Shown: one piece after another, positions 22,151 to 31,185 of the stretch
Layout: every line of letters begins with the position of its first letter
Position numbering within the stretch: position 1 is the stretch's first letter
Assembly (NCBI RefSeq): GCF_003939025.1
Contig: NZ_RQIH01000009.1
Coordinates: forward strand, 233,933-297,932
Source: Rhizobium sophoriradicis
GTDB taxonomy: Bacteria; Pseudomonadota; Alphaproteobacteria; Rhizobiales; Rhizobiaceae
Direction of reading: 5' to 3'
Length of the DNA stretch: 64,000 nt
Program-made: the position numbers and the translations under genes
The notes under the pieces: model-generated
What the model was told of the DNA's origin: nothing
Seen by the model: the letters and a program-made list of their open reading frames with translations, nothing else
Database searches by the model: none

Positions 22151-22213
22151 AAACAGGGATATGGCGATTTGCGTGGTTGAGGGCGCGGCGCTGACGAGCA
22201 ACCGGTAAGTTTG

Positions 22214-23119
22214 ATGGCCATCCGTTACGACCGTCCCGTTTCCAGCGCCGCCCGCATTTCGCGGCTGCTCGGGGCGTTTTCCCTGGTTCTGGCGCTGGCG
22301 GTGCTCGTCGCCCATCGCTTCGGCGGGCTTGCCACCCCCTATCTCGTGCTGCTGCTGTTCACCGCCGCCGGCTTCGCGCTGCTCGCCGCGCTGCTGGCAG
22401 CCGTCGGCCTGCGCAGCCTCTGGATGACAGGCGCCGAAGGCGGGCTGGCCGCGATCGCCGCGCTGATCTATACCGCCTTTCCGCTCGGCATCGGCGCCTT
22501 TGCCGCCGAGCGCTACATGACGCTGCCTGATATCTACGACGTGTCCACCGATCCGATCTCGGCCCCGGACTGGCTGTCGACCCCGAAGGCCGATCAGATC
22601 TGGCTGAAGCGCAACCTCGTGACACCGGAGGACCGCGAAAAGCAGCTGGCCGCCTATCCCGAGCTGACCGGCCGGCGTTATGAGGGCGCGCTCGACCGCG
22701 TGCTGGAGGCGGTGCGCAAGGTCGCCAAGCAGAGCGGCTTTACCATCGTCAGGAGCACCGGCACGACAGAGCCGGACCGCGACCCGGAAGACGGACCGGC
22801 ACAACCGGCGGCCGGCGACGACGCCGTCGCCGATGCGCCCGGCATCATCCCCGTGCCGACACCGCGCCCCTATGACGACGACGTCGCCAAGCTGATCCGC
22901 GGCGCCAACGGCGTGATGCTGCAGGCGACCAACCGCACGCTGATCCTCGGCCTGCGCTTCGATATCCTCATCCGCCTGCGCGAAGAGGCCGAAACCACCT
23001 TCGTCGACATCCGCGTCGCCTCCCGCTACGGCCAACACGACCTCGGCTTCAGCGCCGCAATCGCCGGCGATTATCTGAAGGCGCTGGACGCCGAGTTGCT
23101 GGGGCTTGCGGGTGGGTGA
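22214..23119 (+). CDS. DUF1499 membrane protein
   Basis: The 301-residue protein begins with two or three membrane helices (LLGAFSLVLALAVLVAHRFG; YLVLLLFTAAGFALLAALLA; a third near residue 80). A soluble DUF1499 domain follows, with DIYDVSTDPISAPDW at its start and DIRVASRYGQHDLGF near its end. A disordered Asp/Pro insert (around residues 195-225) interrupts the domain. Function of DUF1499 is unknown. ATG 22214 has no strong ribosome site; TTG 22211 is directly upstream. Confidence 0.8.
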   Translation: MAIRYDRPVSSAARISRLLGAFSLVLALAVLVAHRFGGLATPYLVLLLFTAAGFALLAALLAAVGLRSLWMTGAEGGLAAIAALIYTAFPLGIGAFAAERYMTLPDIYDVSTDPISAPDWLSTPKADQIWLKRNLVTPEDREKQLAAYPELTGRRYEGALDRVLEAVRKVAKQSGFTIVRSTGTTEPDRDPEDGPAQPAAGDDAVADAPGIIPVPTPRPYDDDVAKLIRGANGVMLQATNRTLILGLRFDILIRLREEAETTFVDIRVASRYGQHDLGFSAAIAGDYLKALDAELLGLAGG

Positions 23120-23284
23120 GCCGCGGTGCCGCCAAAGGCGGCAGCAATCGATCCAGTGAATCGATTGCAGCGGCGAACGCCCTGAGCTTAGAGCGAAGGG
23201 CCGGGAGAGGGTGCGGCAAACGCAACCCAATTCCGGCGCCCCGAATTCGACGTCGATTTTATATCCCAAGCCCACTTCCCTCAT

Positions 23285-23820
23285 CCAGGGCGGCACAACG
23301 ATCAGTCCTCATCCTGAGGTGCCCCGCAGGGGCCTCGAAGGACGAGGGCGGGTGGCTGGTTGCCAGCCCCGTCCTTCGAGGCTCCGCCCTATGGGCTTCG
23401 CACCTCAGGATGAGGCTGGAGAGAGGGCGTGCCATTAGCTGGAGAGAGGGCGTGCCATGCCAGCCCCCCTCTGCCCTGCCGGGCATCTCCCCCACAGGTG
23501 GGGAGATTCGCAAGAGGTTGGATCATCGCTCCCTCTCTATCGTTTCGCCCATCCTGCAACGTCAGTTGTTTGGGGAAGCCAGCGCTCCCAGCCAATCTCC
23601 CCACCTGTGGGGGAGATGCCCGGCAGGGCAGAGGGGGGCGGCCACGGCACACCGCAAAGAGGCTGGCAGGCGGCAGGCACAACGATCAGCCCTCATCCTG
23701 AGGCGCCCCGCAGGGGCCTCGAAGGACGGGGGCGGGTGGCTGCGGTGGCCAGCCCCGTCCTTCGAGGCTTCGCCCTACCGGCTACGCGCCTCAGGATGAG
23801 GCTGGAGAGAGGTCACGCCA
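23285..23820. repeat. three nested long palindromes of two families
   Basis: Family B (CCTCATCCTGAGGTGCCCCG with GGGGCCTCGAAGGACG) forms an inverted pair at about 23,289-23,422 and again at 23,692-23,803. Between them family C (CCCCCTCTGCCCTGCCGGGC with ATCTCCCCCACAGGTGGGGA) forms an inverted pair at about 23,464-23,510 and 23,594-23,638. The gap 23,120-23,836 therefore reads as B-C-C'-B', a nested structure. No gene is supported here. Confidence 0.85.
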
Positions 23821-23836
23821 TGACGCTGGCGAGGGC

Positions 23837-25582
23837 TCACTCCACCACCAACCACCCCGTATACCGCACCACCAGCCCGGTCAGCCGCCCACCGATCTCG
23901 ACGTGAAAATGAAACCGCCCATCGCGCGCCTCCTCGAACGTCTCCCCGCCCGGCGCCAGAAACAGCGGCAGCGGCATCCCGCAAAACCGCCAGCCGCGCA
24001 CCACCAGCCGCAGCCGCTCGCCCTCCGGCACCAGCGCCACCAGCACCCGGAACGGCCCGAAGACTTCGGTGAGCAGGTGGCGGTCGCGGCCCTTGGCCTC
24101 GAGCTGCAGGCTGTGGAAGCTTTTATCCCCGAAATGCCGCGTCCAGATCTCCTTCTCGCCATCGGCGGTAAAGCGCACCGTGACCGGCACATCCTCACCC
24201 GCCGGCGGAAAGCCGATCAGCCGGGCGACGATCCTTGCCAGCCAGCCGCGGCCGCGCTCGACGCGCGCCCGGCCGGAGGCGACGCGGACGCCGGCCCCAG
24301 GGGCGCCCGCATGCCCGCGCGCATGCATGGCTGATATGGCTGGCGGCAGCCGCTCGAAGGCGCTGCCGAGAAGCCTGTGGTAAAGCGGCAGGCCGGCGCC
24401 CTCGCTTTCCGCCCTGATCCCTGTCGTAATCGAAAACCGCCGGAATTCCGCTTCGAAATCCTCAAGCTGCAATTCCCCCGTCGCCGGCCGCGCGCCACTT
24501 TCCGGCCGGACGCCGCCGAGCAGCCGGCGCACCAGCGCCGCCACGCCTGCGACCGGAATGAACGGCCCGTCATCACCCTCGGCAATCAGATGCCAGCCGC
24601 AGGCGAGCGGCTTGCCGGCGGCATCGAGGCCGCTCAGGCGCACGAACATGCCGCCGCGATGGTCGCCGATCGCCAGGCCGTGGCTCGCCCGCTGCATGAG
24701 CCGCGCCAACGGCGTGAGCGACGGCAACAGCTTCAGTCGCACCAGACCTGCCGCAAACCCGAGCAGCCGCTGCAGCAGCTGCGGCTCCGTGCCGACGCCG
24801 GTGAAGCTCGATTGCAGGCCGGCAAGGCGCGCCGGCAGCAGCGCCAGATCCGGCGCATCCACCAGCAGGAAATTCCGGCTCCTGAGCGGCGCCACGCCGG
24901 GTGGGGAGATCGTCACCCGCATCGCCTCGATCAGCCCGCGTCCCTGCGCCGGCCGCCCCTGCCGCAGCACCGAGACCGGCTTGCCGGCATAACTCGCGAT
25001 TGCTCTGACGACATTGAGGCCGATCTTCACATGCGCCGACGGGGCAATGCCGGCGGCCACCGCATCGATCCGGGAAAACCGCGGCGCCATGACATCGAGC
25101 GCGGCGAAGGACAGCGCCGGCAGGCTGCTGAGGCCGGAAAGCGCAAACACACCCTTCGCTTTCGCCTCGGCATCGAGCCCGCCGATGCCAGCGACGAAGC
25201 CGGTGCTGTCGGCAAGATCGGCATAATCGATGTCGAGGCCGATGCAGGCGCGCACCACCTTATAGGGGTCTTCCCCAAAACTCTGAAACGGCCCGGAGGC
25301 ATCGACGACGAGATCCGGCCGCAGCCGCGTCAGCTGTTCGGCGAGATCGCCGTCGCGATCGAAGGCCACCGCCTGCAGGCTCGCCCCGAGCGCGCTGCTT
25401 CCCAGGCCCTCGGATCCATCCTTCGGGGATCTGAGCTCGGCGACGAAATCGTCGGCCTTTTCAAGCGAGCGACCGGCGATCAACAGCCGGAGCCGCGGTT
25501 CATCGCCAAGCAGCCGCGCGAGCCGTCCGCCGAAGGTGCCGTAGCCGCCGATGATCAGCAGCGAAAGCCGCTCGCCGCTCAT
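23837..25582 (-). CDS. saccharopine-dehydrogenase-like protein with DUF4166 domain
   Basis: The 581-residue protein starts with a Rossmann domain (LLIIGGYGTFGGRLARLL) and a catalytic-type region VVDASGPFQSFG, typical of saccharopine dehydrogenase/epimerase-like NAD(P) proteins. Residues from about 400 form a DUF4166 domain (FERLPPAISAMHARG, ending in RFHFHVEIGGRLTGLVVRY). The stop/start overlap with the DCC gene shows an operon. The substrate is unknown; a lipid- or membrane-linked role has been proposed for similar fusions but is inference here. Confidence 0.8.
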   Translation of the reverse strand: MSGERLSLLIIGGYGTFGGRLARLLGDEPRLRLLIAGRSLEKADDFVAELRSPKDGSEGLGSSALGASLQAVAFDRDGDLAEQLTRLRPDLVVDASGPFQSFGEDPYKVVRACIGLDIDYADLADSTGFVAGIGGLDAEAKAKGVFALSGLSSLPALSFAALDVMAPRFSRIDAVAAGIAPSAHVKIGLNVVRAIASYAGKPVSVLRQGRPAQGRGLIEAMRVTISPPGVAPLRSRNFLLVDAPDLALLPARLAGLQSSFTGVGTEPQLLQRLLGFAAGLVRLKLLPSLTPLARLMQRASHGLAIGDHRGGMFVRLSGLDAAGKPLACGWHLIAEGDDGPFIPVAGVAALVRRLLGGVRPESGARPATGELQLEDFEAEFRRFSITTGIRAESEGAGLPLYHRLLGSAFERLPPAISAMHARGHAGAPGAGVRVASGRARVERGRGWLARIVARLIGFPPAGEDVPVTVRFTADGEKEIWTRHFGDKSFHSLQLEAKGRDRHLLTEVFGPFRVLVALVPEGERLRLVVRGWRFCGMPLPLFLAPGGETFEEARDGRFHFHVEIGGRLTGLVVRYTGWLVVE

Positions 25583-26028
25583 GCGATGAAGCGGCTGCGC
25601 TGCTCCGCCGTCGGCACCATGCAGCTCTGCCGCCCGGCAATCTTCAGCCGGTTGCGGGCGATGAATTCATAGAGCGCATCCGCCACCCGCCGCGGCAGCA
25701 GCCGGAAGACCTTCGCCAGCGAATAGGGAAAGCCGAGGCCGGCCACCATGCGGATCGTGCCGTCCGACTTGAAGAAGGCGCGGCCGTTCTCGATGAGGAT
25801 ATTGGTTTCATAGTCGCGCTCATTCAGCCCATAATGCCGGTAGAGCGCTGCGCCGAGCGGCGACTGGGCGGCGAGGAAGCGGTATCGCCGCTTTCTGTCG
25901 TGCTTCAGCACGAATTTCACCCAGCCGGAGCAGAAGACGCATTCGCCATCGAAGACGATCAACGGCTGGTCATCGGCAAAATCCGGCACATCGGCATCAT
26001 CGCGATAGCTGTAGGCGGCGCGCGTCAT
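25579..26028 (-). CDS. DCC-family thiol-disulfide oxidoreductase-like protein (DUF393)
   Basis: The 149-residue protein carries the family hallmark LIVFDGECVFCSGWVKFVLKHD with a C-x2-C pair. It continues with the expected FLAAQSPLGAALYRHYGL and VAGLGFPYSLAKVFRLLPR segments. Members are thioredoxin-like in fold. It is coupled to the DUF4166 dehydrogenase downstream (overlap ATGA) and lies 21 bases after the MBL hydrolase, so the three may be one transcript. Confidence 0.85.
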   Translation of the reverse strand: MTRAAYSYRDDADVPDFADDQPLIVFDGECVFCSGWVKFVLKHDRKRRYRFLAAQSPLGAALYRHYGLNERDYETNILIENGRAFFKSDGTIRMVAGLGFPYSLAKVFRLLPRRVADALYEFIARNRLKIAGRQSCMVPTAEQRSRFIA

Positions 26029-26049
26029 GGTAATCTCCCCATCTCCCGC

Positions 26050-26994
26050 TTACAACAGCCGGTAGGTGGCGGCAAGAGAAGGCGGCCCATCCGCCGCGAT
26101 CTCGCCGCGCTCGACGAGATCCTCGATATGGGCAAGCACGGAAAGTGCGGCCGCCCCGTGCAGCTTCGGATCGGTATCGCGATAGATCGCCTTCACCATC
26201 TCTGTTATCGCGCGGTCGCCCGCCCCGATGCGCTCGAGGATCGCCCGCTCGCGCCCCAGCCGGTGCGCCTTCAGGCTCCGCAGGAAGGCGGCGGGCTCGC
26301 GGACCGGCCCGCCATGGCCGGGCAGCAGCAGACGGTCCTGGCGCTCCATCAGCCGCTCGAGCGAGGCCATGTAATCGGCCATCGACCCATCCGGCGGTGC
26401 CACGATCGAGGTCGACCAGGCCATGACATGATCGCCCGAGAACAGAAGATCGCGGCCTTCGAGCGCGAAGGCGGCATGATTGGCCGTGTGCCCCGGTGTC
26501 GGCACCGATGTCAGCGCCCAGCCATCGCCCGTTAGGGTCTGCCCCTCACTGAGCGCGATATCCGGCACGAAGGCGAGATCCGAGCTTTCGGAAAAGGGAT
26601 TGATCTCGCCATCCCTGAGCGGCCGTGCCGGCCGGTGCGGCCCCTGGCCCACCGTCACCGCCCCCGTTTCCGCCTGCAGCCGGCGGGCAAGCGGCGAGTG
26701 ATCGCGATGCGTGTGGCTGACGAAGATATGCGTCACCTCACGGCCGGCAAGCGCCGCCATCAGCGCCTGATAATGCGCCTCGTCCTCCGGCCCGGGATCG
26801 ATGACCGCGACCGAGGCGGCGCCGACGATATAGCTGTTGGTGCCGTAAAAGGTGAAAGGCCCGGGATTCTCCGCCGTGATCCGCTCGACCTGAGGCCCCA
26901 CCGGCACGGCGCGCCCATAGGCCGGCTCGAAAGCAAGGTCGAATGCGGGGCTTTCCATGAGGGCGATGATCTCGCGGCCGATGACGTCGCCCAT
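26050..26994 (-). CDS. MBL-fold metallo-hydrolase (LACTB2-like)
   Basis: The 314-residue protein has the zinc-binding motif HTHRDHSP, a second metal-site histidine in TPGHTANHAAF, the aspartate in FSGDHVMAW and a C-terminal winged-helix-like part. This layout matches LACTB2-like hydrolases, some of which are RNases. Start is uncertain: ATG 26994 (MGDVIGREII) has AGGA close by, and ATG 26958 (MESPAFDLAF) is the alternative. It is the first of a likely three-gene unit. Confidence 0.85.
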   Translation of the reverse strand: MGDVIGREIIALMESPAFDLAFEPAYGRAVPVGPQVERITAENPGPFTFYGTNSYIVGAASVAVIDPGPEDEAHYQALMAALAGREVTHIFVSHTHRDHSPLARRLQAETGAVTVGQGPHRPARPLRDGEINPFSESSDLAFVPDIALSEGQTLTGDGWALTSVPTPGHTANHAAFALEGRDLLFSGDHVMAWSTSIVAPPDGSMADYMASLERLMERQDRLLLPGHGGPVREPAAFLRSLKAHRLGRERAILERIGAGDRAITEMVKAIYRDTDPKLHGAAALSVLAHIEDLVERGEIAADGPPSLAATYRLL

Positions 26995-27123
26995 TCCTAG
27001 CACGGCCCTTGGCACTCTGCAGCGCATAAATCTGCCCGATGCGCAACTTAGTCATTGTGACAGACGGAGAGCTTTGCTAATCAGGCGTCGATTTGAGCTG
27101 GCGCTTCGCGCCGAAAGCTCTGG

Positions 27124-27197
27124 TGGGGCGTCGCCAAGCGGTAAGGCAACGGTTTTTGGTACCGTCATCCCTGGTTCGAATCCAGGCGCCCCAGCCA
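27124..27197 (+). tRNA. tRNA-Gln (anticodon TTG)
   Basis: Acceptor stem TGGGGCG pairs with CGCCCCA; the anticodon arm is ACGGT-TTTTGGT-ACCGT with anticodon TTG; the T arm contains GGTTCGAATCC. CCA is encoded (27195-27197). The Shedu defence gene starts 350 bases downstream in AT-richer DNA. I see no second copy of the tRNA 3' end after that gene. Confidence 0.95.
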
Positions 27198-27546
27198 CTG
27201 TTTGTTTTTACGTTTATTCATTTTGCGCCTCATGAAGCCGCCAGCCGTCTCCCATGCCCGAACCATCAAAATAACTGTTAGATTTTTACGAAGGTCTTAA
27301 GTTTCGCAAAAGCATTATTTCCGTCAAGCGTGCTCCCCAGCTATTGGCGCGCTGTATAGGTTTCTCTGCCAGAATGAGGGCAGGAGGGCTTCACCCGTTT
27401 TGAAGACACTCGACGAGTTTCGGCTGCGGCTTGATCCTCCACCCAGTCCACCCTTGACGCGGTAACGCGACGCCGCCCAATCATAAATGTACACCGAATC
27501 CTCGTAGCAACGTGTAGTATACCGCTTGCACAAGAGAGGATTCACT

Positions 27547-28755
27547 TTGAACGGATTTGATGATGCAGGGACAATAGGCGGGTGGCGTGCCGACCACCTC
27601 TATGTTCACCCTTTCAAGAATGGCGTTGGGAAGTTCTTCACGGTGATCATCGAGGACGATGGCAACCGTTCTGTCGAGTATATCCCGCCGTTTCCGTCCC
27701 GGAACAGGATGAAGGTGAAGTTCACCTTCATCACCGAACGCAACGAGATCACCAAAATCGAGTTGCGCAAATACAAGGAATACAAGGACGGCTGGCGGGA
27801 GCAGTGGTCAGGGGCGGATGATCCGATCGGCCTGACGCACTTCTCGTTCCAGAAGATCATGGCGCTGCTCCAGTTGATGACAGAGCTGGATCTGGCCAGC
27901 GTCACAGAGCGCAGGCTAGCGATCCATAACGGCCCCGGCCCTATCGACAAGGAAACGGCTGACAAGGTTAAGTCCATCGTTGCCTTGCCGGAAGGGCATA
28001 AGATACTCGACGAGGTCTTGCAAAGCGGCCTGATCCAGTCCCACGACATCGTCAACATCGGTTATCGCAAGGCGCAACTCGCCATCTTCAAGCGGCTGCT
28101 GGAAGAGCCGGATTACCTCGACGCTTACAAGGCGGAGGAAGGCTTGACGACGCCACAGGAGGAAAAGGTCTGGCAGCATTTTTTCCAGAAGAACCCTTGG
28201 ATCTTCGGCTTCGGGTTGGATTACCGCTACCTGAGCATCTTGCAGACTGAGGCGCATATAGCCGATACCGATCTGGGCGGCAATGATGCCGCGATCGTGG
28301 ACTTCCTGATGGGCTGCACGAACTTCACGGTACTGGTCGAGGTGAAAAAGCCGTCCACGCCTCTGTTCCTGAAAAATCAGAACCGGGCGAATAGCTGGCG
28401 GCTGTCGAGGGATTTCACGGATGCCGTTTCGCAAATCCTGGAGCAGAAGGCGAGCTGGCAGCTTAAGGCCGAGACTAACGCGCACAAGAACCTCAATGCT
28501 GCTGGGGAGCTACTGCGCCAACGCACCCTAGACCCCAAATGCATCCTGATCACGTCGTCCAGCGGGGCGTTCGCCGGTTCGGAAAGGGAGCGCGAGATCA
28601 AGCTCAGGACTTTCGAGCTATTCCGGCGGGACACCCGGAACATTGAGATCGTCACCTATGACGAGCTGTATGAGCGGGCGTGCTTCATCGTTTCCGACAA
28701 AGGCTCTGGCAGCCATGCAAACACCAATGCCAGTGATGCCGATTATCCCTTCTGA
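27547..28755 (+). CDS. sduA: Shedu anti-phage nuclease SduA (DUF4263)
   Basis: Shedu is a single-gene anti-phage system whose C-terminal PD-(D/E)XK-type domain is a nuclease. This 402-residue protein has the domain signature EEKVWQHFFQKNPWIFGFG (from about residue 205), then an aspartate in AAIVDFLM (near 255) and EVKKPST (near 266), the expected E...D...ExK catalytic set. The N-terminal 190 residues are the variable sensor part. TTG 27547 has AGAGGA six bases upstream; TTG 27526 is an in-frame alternative. The gene is flanked by tRNA-Gln and gene-poor DNA, fitting horizontal gain. Confidence 0.85.
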   Translation: MNGFDDAGTIGGWRADHLYVHPFKNGVGKFFTVIIEDDGNRSVEYIPPFPSRNRMKVKFTFITERNEITKIELRKYKEYKDGWREQWSGADDPIGLTHFSFQKIMALLQLMTELDLASVTERRLAIHNGPGPIDKETADKVKSIVALPEGHKILDEVLQSGLIQSHDIVNIGYRKAQLAIFKRLLEEPDYLDAYKAEEGLTTPQEEKVWQHFFQKNPWIFGFGLDYRYLSILQTEAHIADTDLGGNDAAIVDFLMGCTNFTVLVEVKKPSTPLFLKNQNRANSWRLSRDFTDAVSQILEQKASWQLKAETNAHKNLNAAGELLRQRTLDPKCILITSSSGAFAGSEREREIKLRTFELFRRDTRNIEIVTYDELYERACFIVSDKGSGSHANTNASDADYPF

Positions 28756-29115
28756 CCGCAGGGAGCCGAGATGGCTTCTTTCGTAAAAGGCAGGTGCATA
28801 TCCAATGCAACCTGGCTTGATTGACGAGGTCTGCGGGCAGCAAGGGCAAGGATTTCACGCGGCGGGCGCACAAGCGCAACGCGGAGCCTCGGGAACCGCC
28901 GCCGGCGGGGTAGCCGACTTCAGGAACAAGGTATCCGGGAAGTATTTCCTCGGCGCATGGGGCACACGTAACACCTCACGGTTCGTCGTGAACCTCGGGC
29001 TTATATGCAGATGTCAGTCGCAAGGAGGCTCCGGATGCTCGGCTTGCTTTCTGTTAAGAAAAAAGAGCGCTCTGCGAGACGTCGGCGGACATAAGGGCGA
29101 TCGGCGTCTCGCGCC
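28756..29115. other. gene-poor stretch after Shedu gene
   Basis: I see no gene, tRNA fragment or family A repeat here. A 125-residue plus-strand frame (28805-29182) has no domain or good ribosome site and overlaps the SDR end. The base composition changes back to the GC-rich chromosomal style within this stretch, so the right edge of the acquired segment is probably here. Confidence 0.4.
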
Positions 29116-29895
29116 TTACCCCCGCTCTTCAAACAAACTCACCCCCGTCAACCTCGCGAGCCTCCCCACCAAGGCATCCTGAAACCCGACATCACCAACC
29201 TCTGCCGCCGCCTCACGCCGCTGCCGATGATACCAATACCCGCCGCTGACCTTGGCCGAGCTTTCCTCGCTCGTCGCCAGCCACGTCTGCGTGAGATGCC
29301 CCATCTCCAAATCATCCGGCGCCCCGGCGCCGCCCATTTTGGTCGGCACCCAGCCGGGGTCGACGGCGTTGCTGAAGACATCCTGCCAGTGGCGGGCGAG
29401 GGCGGCGGCGAGGGTGGCGATGTAGAGCTTGCTTTCCGAATAGGCCTGGCTGGCGTTCCATGGCCGCCGCTTCCAGTCGATATCGTCGAGACTGCCGGCG
29501 CCGCTGCGGTGCATGCCGCTCGTGAGATAGATCAGGCGGTCGGGGCGGGTGATCCAGGCGGTGAGGAGATAGGGGGCGAGCACGTTGACCGCCAGCGTCT
29601 TGGCATGACCTTCAGGCGTTTCGCCGCGGCTGCGTTCGAGGTAAATGCCGGCATTGTGGATGACGGCGTCCATGCGGCCGATGGCGTTGACCTGTTCGGC
29701 GATGGAGCGCGTCTCGGCGGCGCTGGCGAGATCGCCGATGACGAGGCCGAGGGCGGTGGCTGAGGTGTCTGCGATGGCGGCGGCGCGCTCGCGGGAGCGG
29801 GCGTGGAGGACGACGTCATGGCCTTGGCTGATGAGGGTGCGGGCGGCGGCAAGCCCGAGGCCATCGGTGGAACCGGTGATGAAGATGCGGCTCAT
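29116..29895 (-). CDS. short-chain dehydrogenase/reductase
   Basis: The 259-residue protein has the NAD(P) motif TGSTDGLGLAAARTL, the NAG strand motif (VIHNAGIYLE), the catalytic serine in TSGMHRSG and a YSESKLY active-site Y-x3-K. The usual DP-G-W-V-P-T follows (DPGWVPTKMGG). ATG 29895 has AAAGGAAA upstream; the longer open frame is repeat-derived. It is a classical SDR, substrate unknown. Confidence 0.9.
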   Translation of the reverse strand: MSRIFITGSTDGLGLAAARTLISQGHDVVLHARSRERAAAIADTSATALGLVIGDLASAAETRSIAEQVNAIGRMDAVIHNAGIYLERSRGETPEGHAKTLAVNVLAPYLLTAWITRPDRLIYLTSGMHRSGAGSLDDIDWKRRPWNASQAYSESKLYIATLAAALARHWQDVFSNAVDPGWVPTKMGGAGAPDDLEMGHLTQTWLATSEESSAKVSGGYWYHRQRREAAAEVGDVGFQDALVGRLARLTGVSLFEERG

Positions 29896-29934
29896 GGGGT
29901 TTCCTTTCGCGGTGGCGTGGTGGGGGCAGAGTGC

Positions 29935-30345
29935 TTGGGTGGGGGTGCTTGGGTCAAGCCCGAGGACGACGGAGGGTGGGGAGTGGGGATTGGCTGGAGG
30001 TGAGATGGTGCGGCAATTGGTGAGGTTGGAGCTTGGCAGGGCGCCTCCACACACTCTGTCATCCCAGGCCTTGAGCCTGGGATCCATGCGGCGAGTGCTG
30101 TGCTGGCCGCCGGCAGTGGGAACGGCAGGGCATCTATCCGTGAACGTGTGCACGTCGAGTGCTGCGTGTGGATCCCAGGGTCAAGCCCTGGGATGACGGA
30201 GAGGGGGGAGACTTCGGCTGGACCCGCAATGCCGGCAGGCGGATGAGGGATGCTTTTCGCTGTGATTTCAGCGTCTTGACGACGGTGTCCGTCGGCGTCA
30301 TCGGCGACGGGCGTGGATCCTCGGGTCAAGCCCGAGGATGACGGA
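29935..30345. repeat. repeat cluster with family A palindromes
   Basis: Family A copies lie at 30058-30087, 30169-30200 and, as the CTCGGG variant, at 30313-30343. A partial one is at about 29,945-29,970 (GGGTCAAGCCCGAGGACGACGG). The gap 29,896-30,456 holds no supported gene. Confidence 0.85.
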
Positions 30346-30456
30346 GAGTGGGGGAGCGTCGCTGCCAAACCCCACCGCCGGGCATGCTCAAGCCCACTTC
30401 CGGCCGCCAAGCTCGTCCGCGGGCCGCACTCATACTTGCCGCCGCCACGTCAGGCC

Positions 30457-31074
30457 TCACTCGCCCGCTTCCCGCCGCCGCTCCGCCCCGGCCGCAATCG
30501 TCTGCACCAGTTCGTCCACCTCGCGCGCCAGCCGCTCCAGCGGCAATCCCACGAAGCGGCCCTCCAGGCTGATGCTGACCACCCCGTGGACGGCGCCGAA
30601 GAGGGTGCGGGCGCGGATGGCGCGGTCTTGCGGCGGCATGTCGGGCTGCAGTTCGGCGAGCGGTTCGGCGATCACGTCCATCAGGAAGAGGTGTTCGTCG
30701 AGGTGCCATTGCGGCGTCGGGCTGGTGTCGGGGGGGAAGTGGTCGAACAGCGCCTTCCAGAGGTTGCGGTGCTCGACGGCGAAGGCGAGGTAGCCCTGGG
30801 CGAGGTTGCGCAGGCGGTCGGTCGGGCTTTTGTCGCGGGCCTCGGGCAGGGTCAGCTTCGCCTCCAAGGCCTTCAGCGTCGAAGAGTTGACGTGGATGAC
30901 GAGCTCGGCGAGGTCGGAGAAGACGGTGTAAAGGCCGCCGAGCGCGCAGCCGGCGTCCTGGGTGATGTCGCGGGCGCGCAGGTTCGTCAGCCCGTCGCGG
31001 GCGATGCGCTCGCGCGCCGCCTCGATCAGCCGCGCCTTCAGATCCTCGCGTTTTTCTTCTCGCCTGCCGGCCAT
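30457..31074 (-). CDS. TetR-family regulator
   Basis: The 205-residue protein has the N-terminal TetR HTH (RLIEAARERIARDGLTNLRARDI, then QDAGCALGGLYTVFSDLAEL) and a C-terminal helical domain resembling TetR_C_33-type partners. It is divergent from pspA-like and YiaA-like genes. Three palindromes of the type TGAAC-N3-GTTCA lie between it and them, overlapping its own leader. ATG 31074 (MAGRREEKRE) is preferred; a TTG at 31110 lies inside the first operator. It probably represses both directions. Confidence 0.85.
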   Translation of the reverse strand: MAGRREEKREDLKARLIEAARERIARDGLTNLRARDITQDAGCALGGLYTVFSDLAELVIHVNSSTLKALEAKLTLPEARDKSPTDRLRNLAQGYLAFAVEHRNLWKALFDHFPPDTSPTPQWHLDEHLFLMDVIAEPLAELQPDMPPQDRAIRARTLFGAVHGVVSISLEGRFVGLPLERLAREVDELVQTIAAGAERRREAGE

Positions 31075-31096
31075 TAACCATTCCACTTCGATTTTT

Positions 31097-31168
31097 TGAA
31101 CGGTGTTCAAAATTTATCTTGAACGTCGTTCATGATTCTGCCATAACAGCACTCGTGAACAACGTTCA
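31097..31168. promoter_or_regulatory. three TGAAC-N3-GTTCA operator boxes
   Basis: Perfect 13-bp palindromes lie at 31097-31109 (centre GGT), 31120-31132 (GTC) and 31156-31168 (AAC). Centres are 23 and 36 bases apart, about two and three and a half helical turns. They occupy the whole space between the tetR-type gene and the pspA-like gene, so they most likely bind this TetR protein. Confidence 0.8.
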
Positions 31169-31185
31169 TAAACCGGAGGCAAGAA

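Noticed and set aside
27124..29115. integrative element bounded by tRNA-Gln
   Set aside because: No integrase and no second copy of the tRNA 3' end was seen downstream, so only a likely acquired gene is claimed.
28805..29182. 125-codon open frame after the Shedu gene as a second defence gene
   Set aside because: Poor composition, no ribosome site, overlaps the SDR coding end. No partner gene is needed for Shedu.
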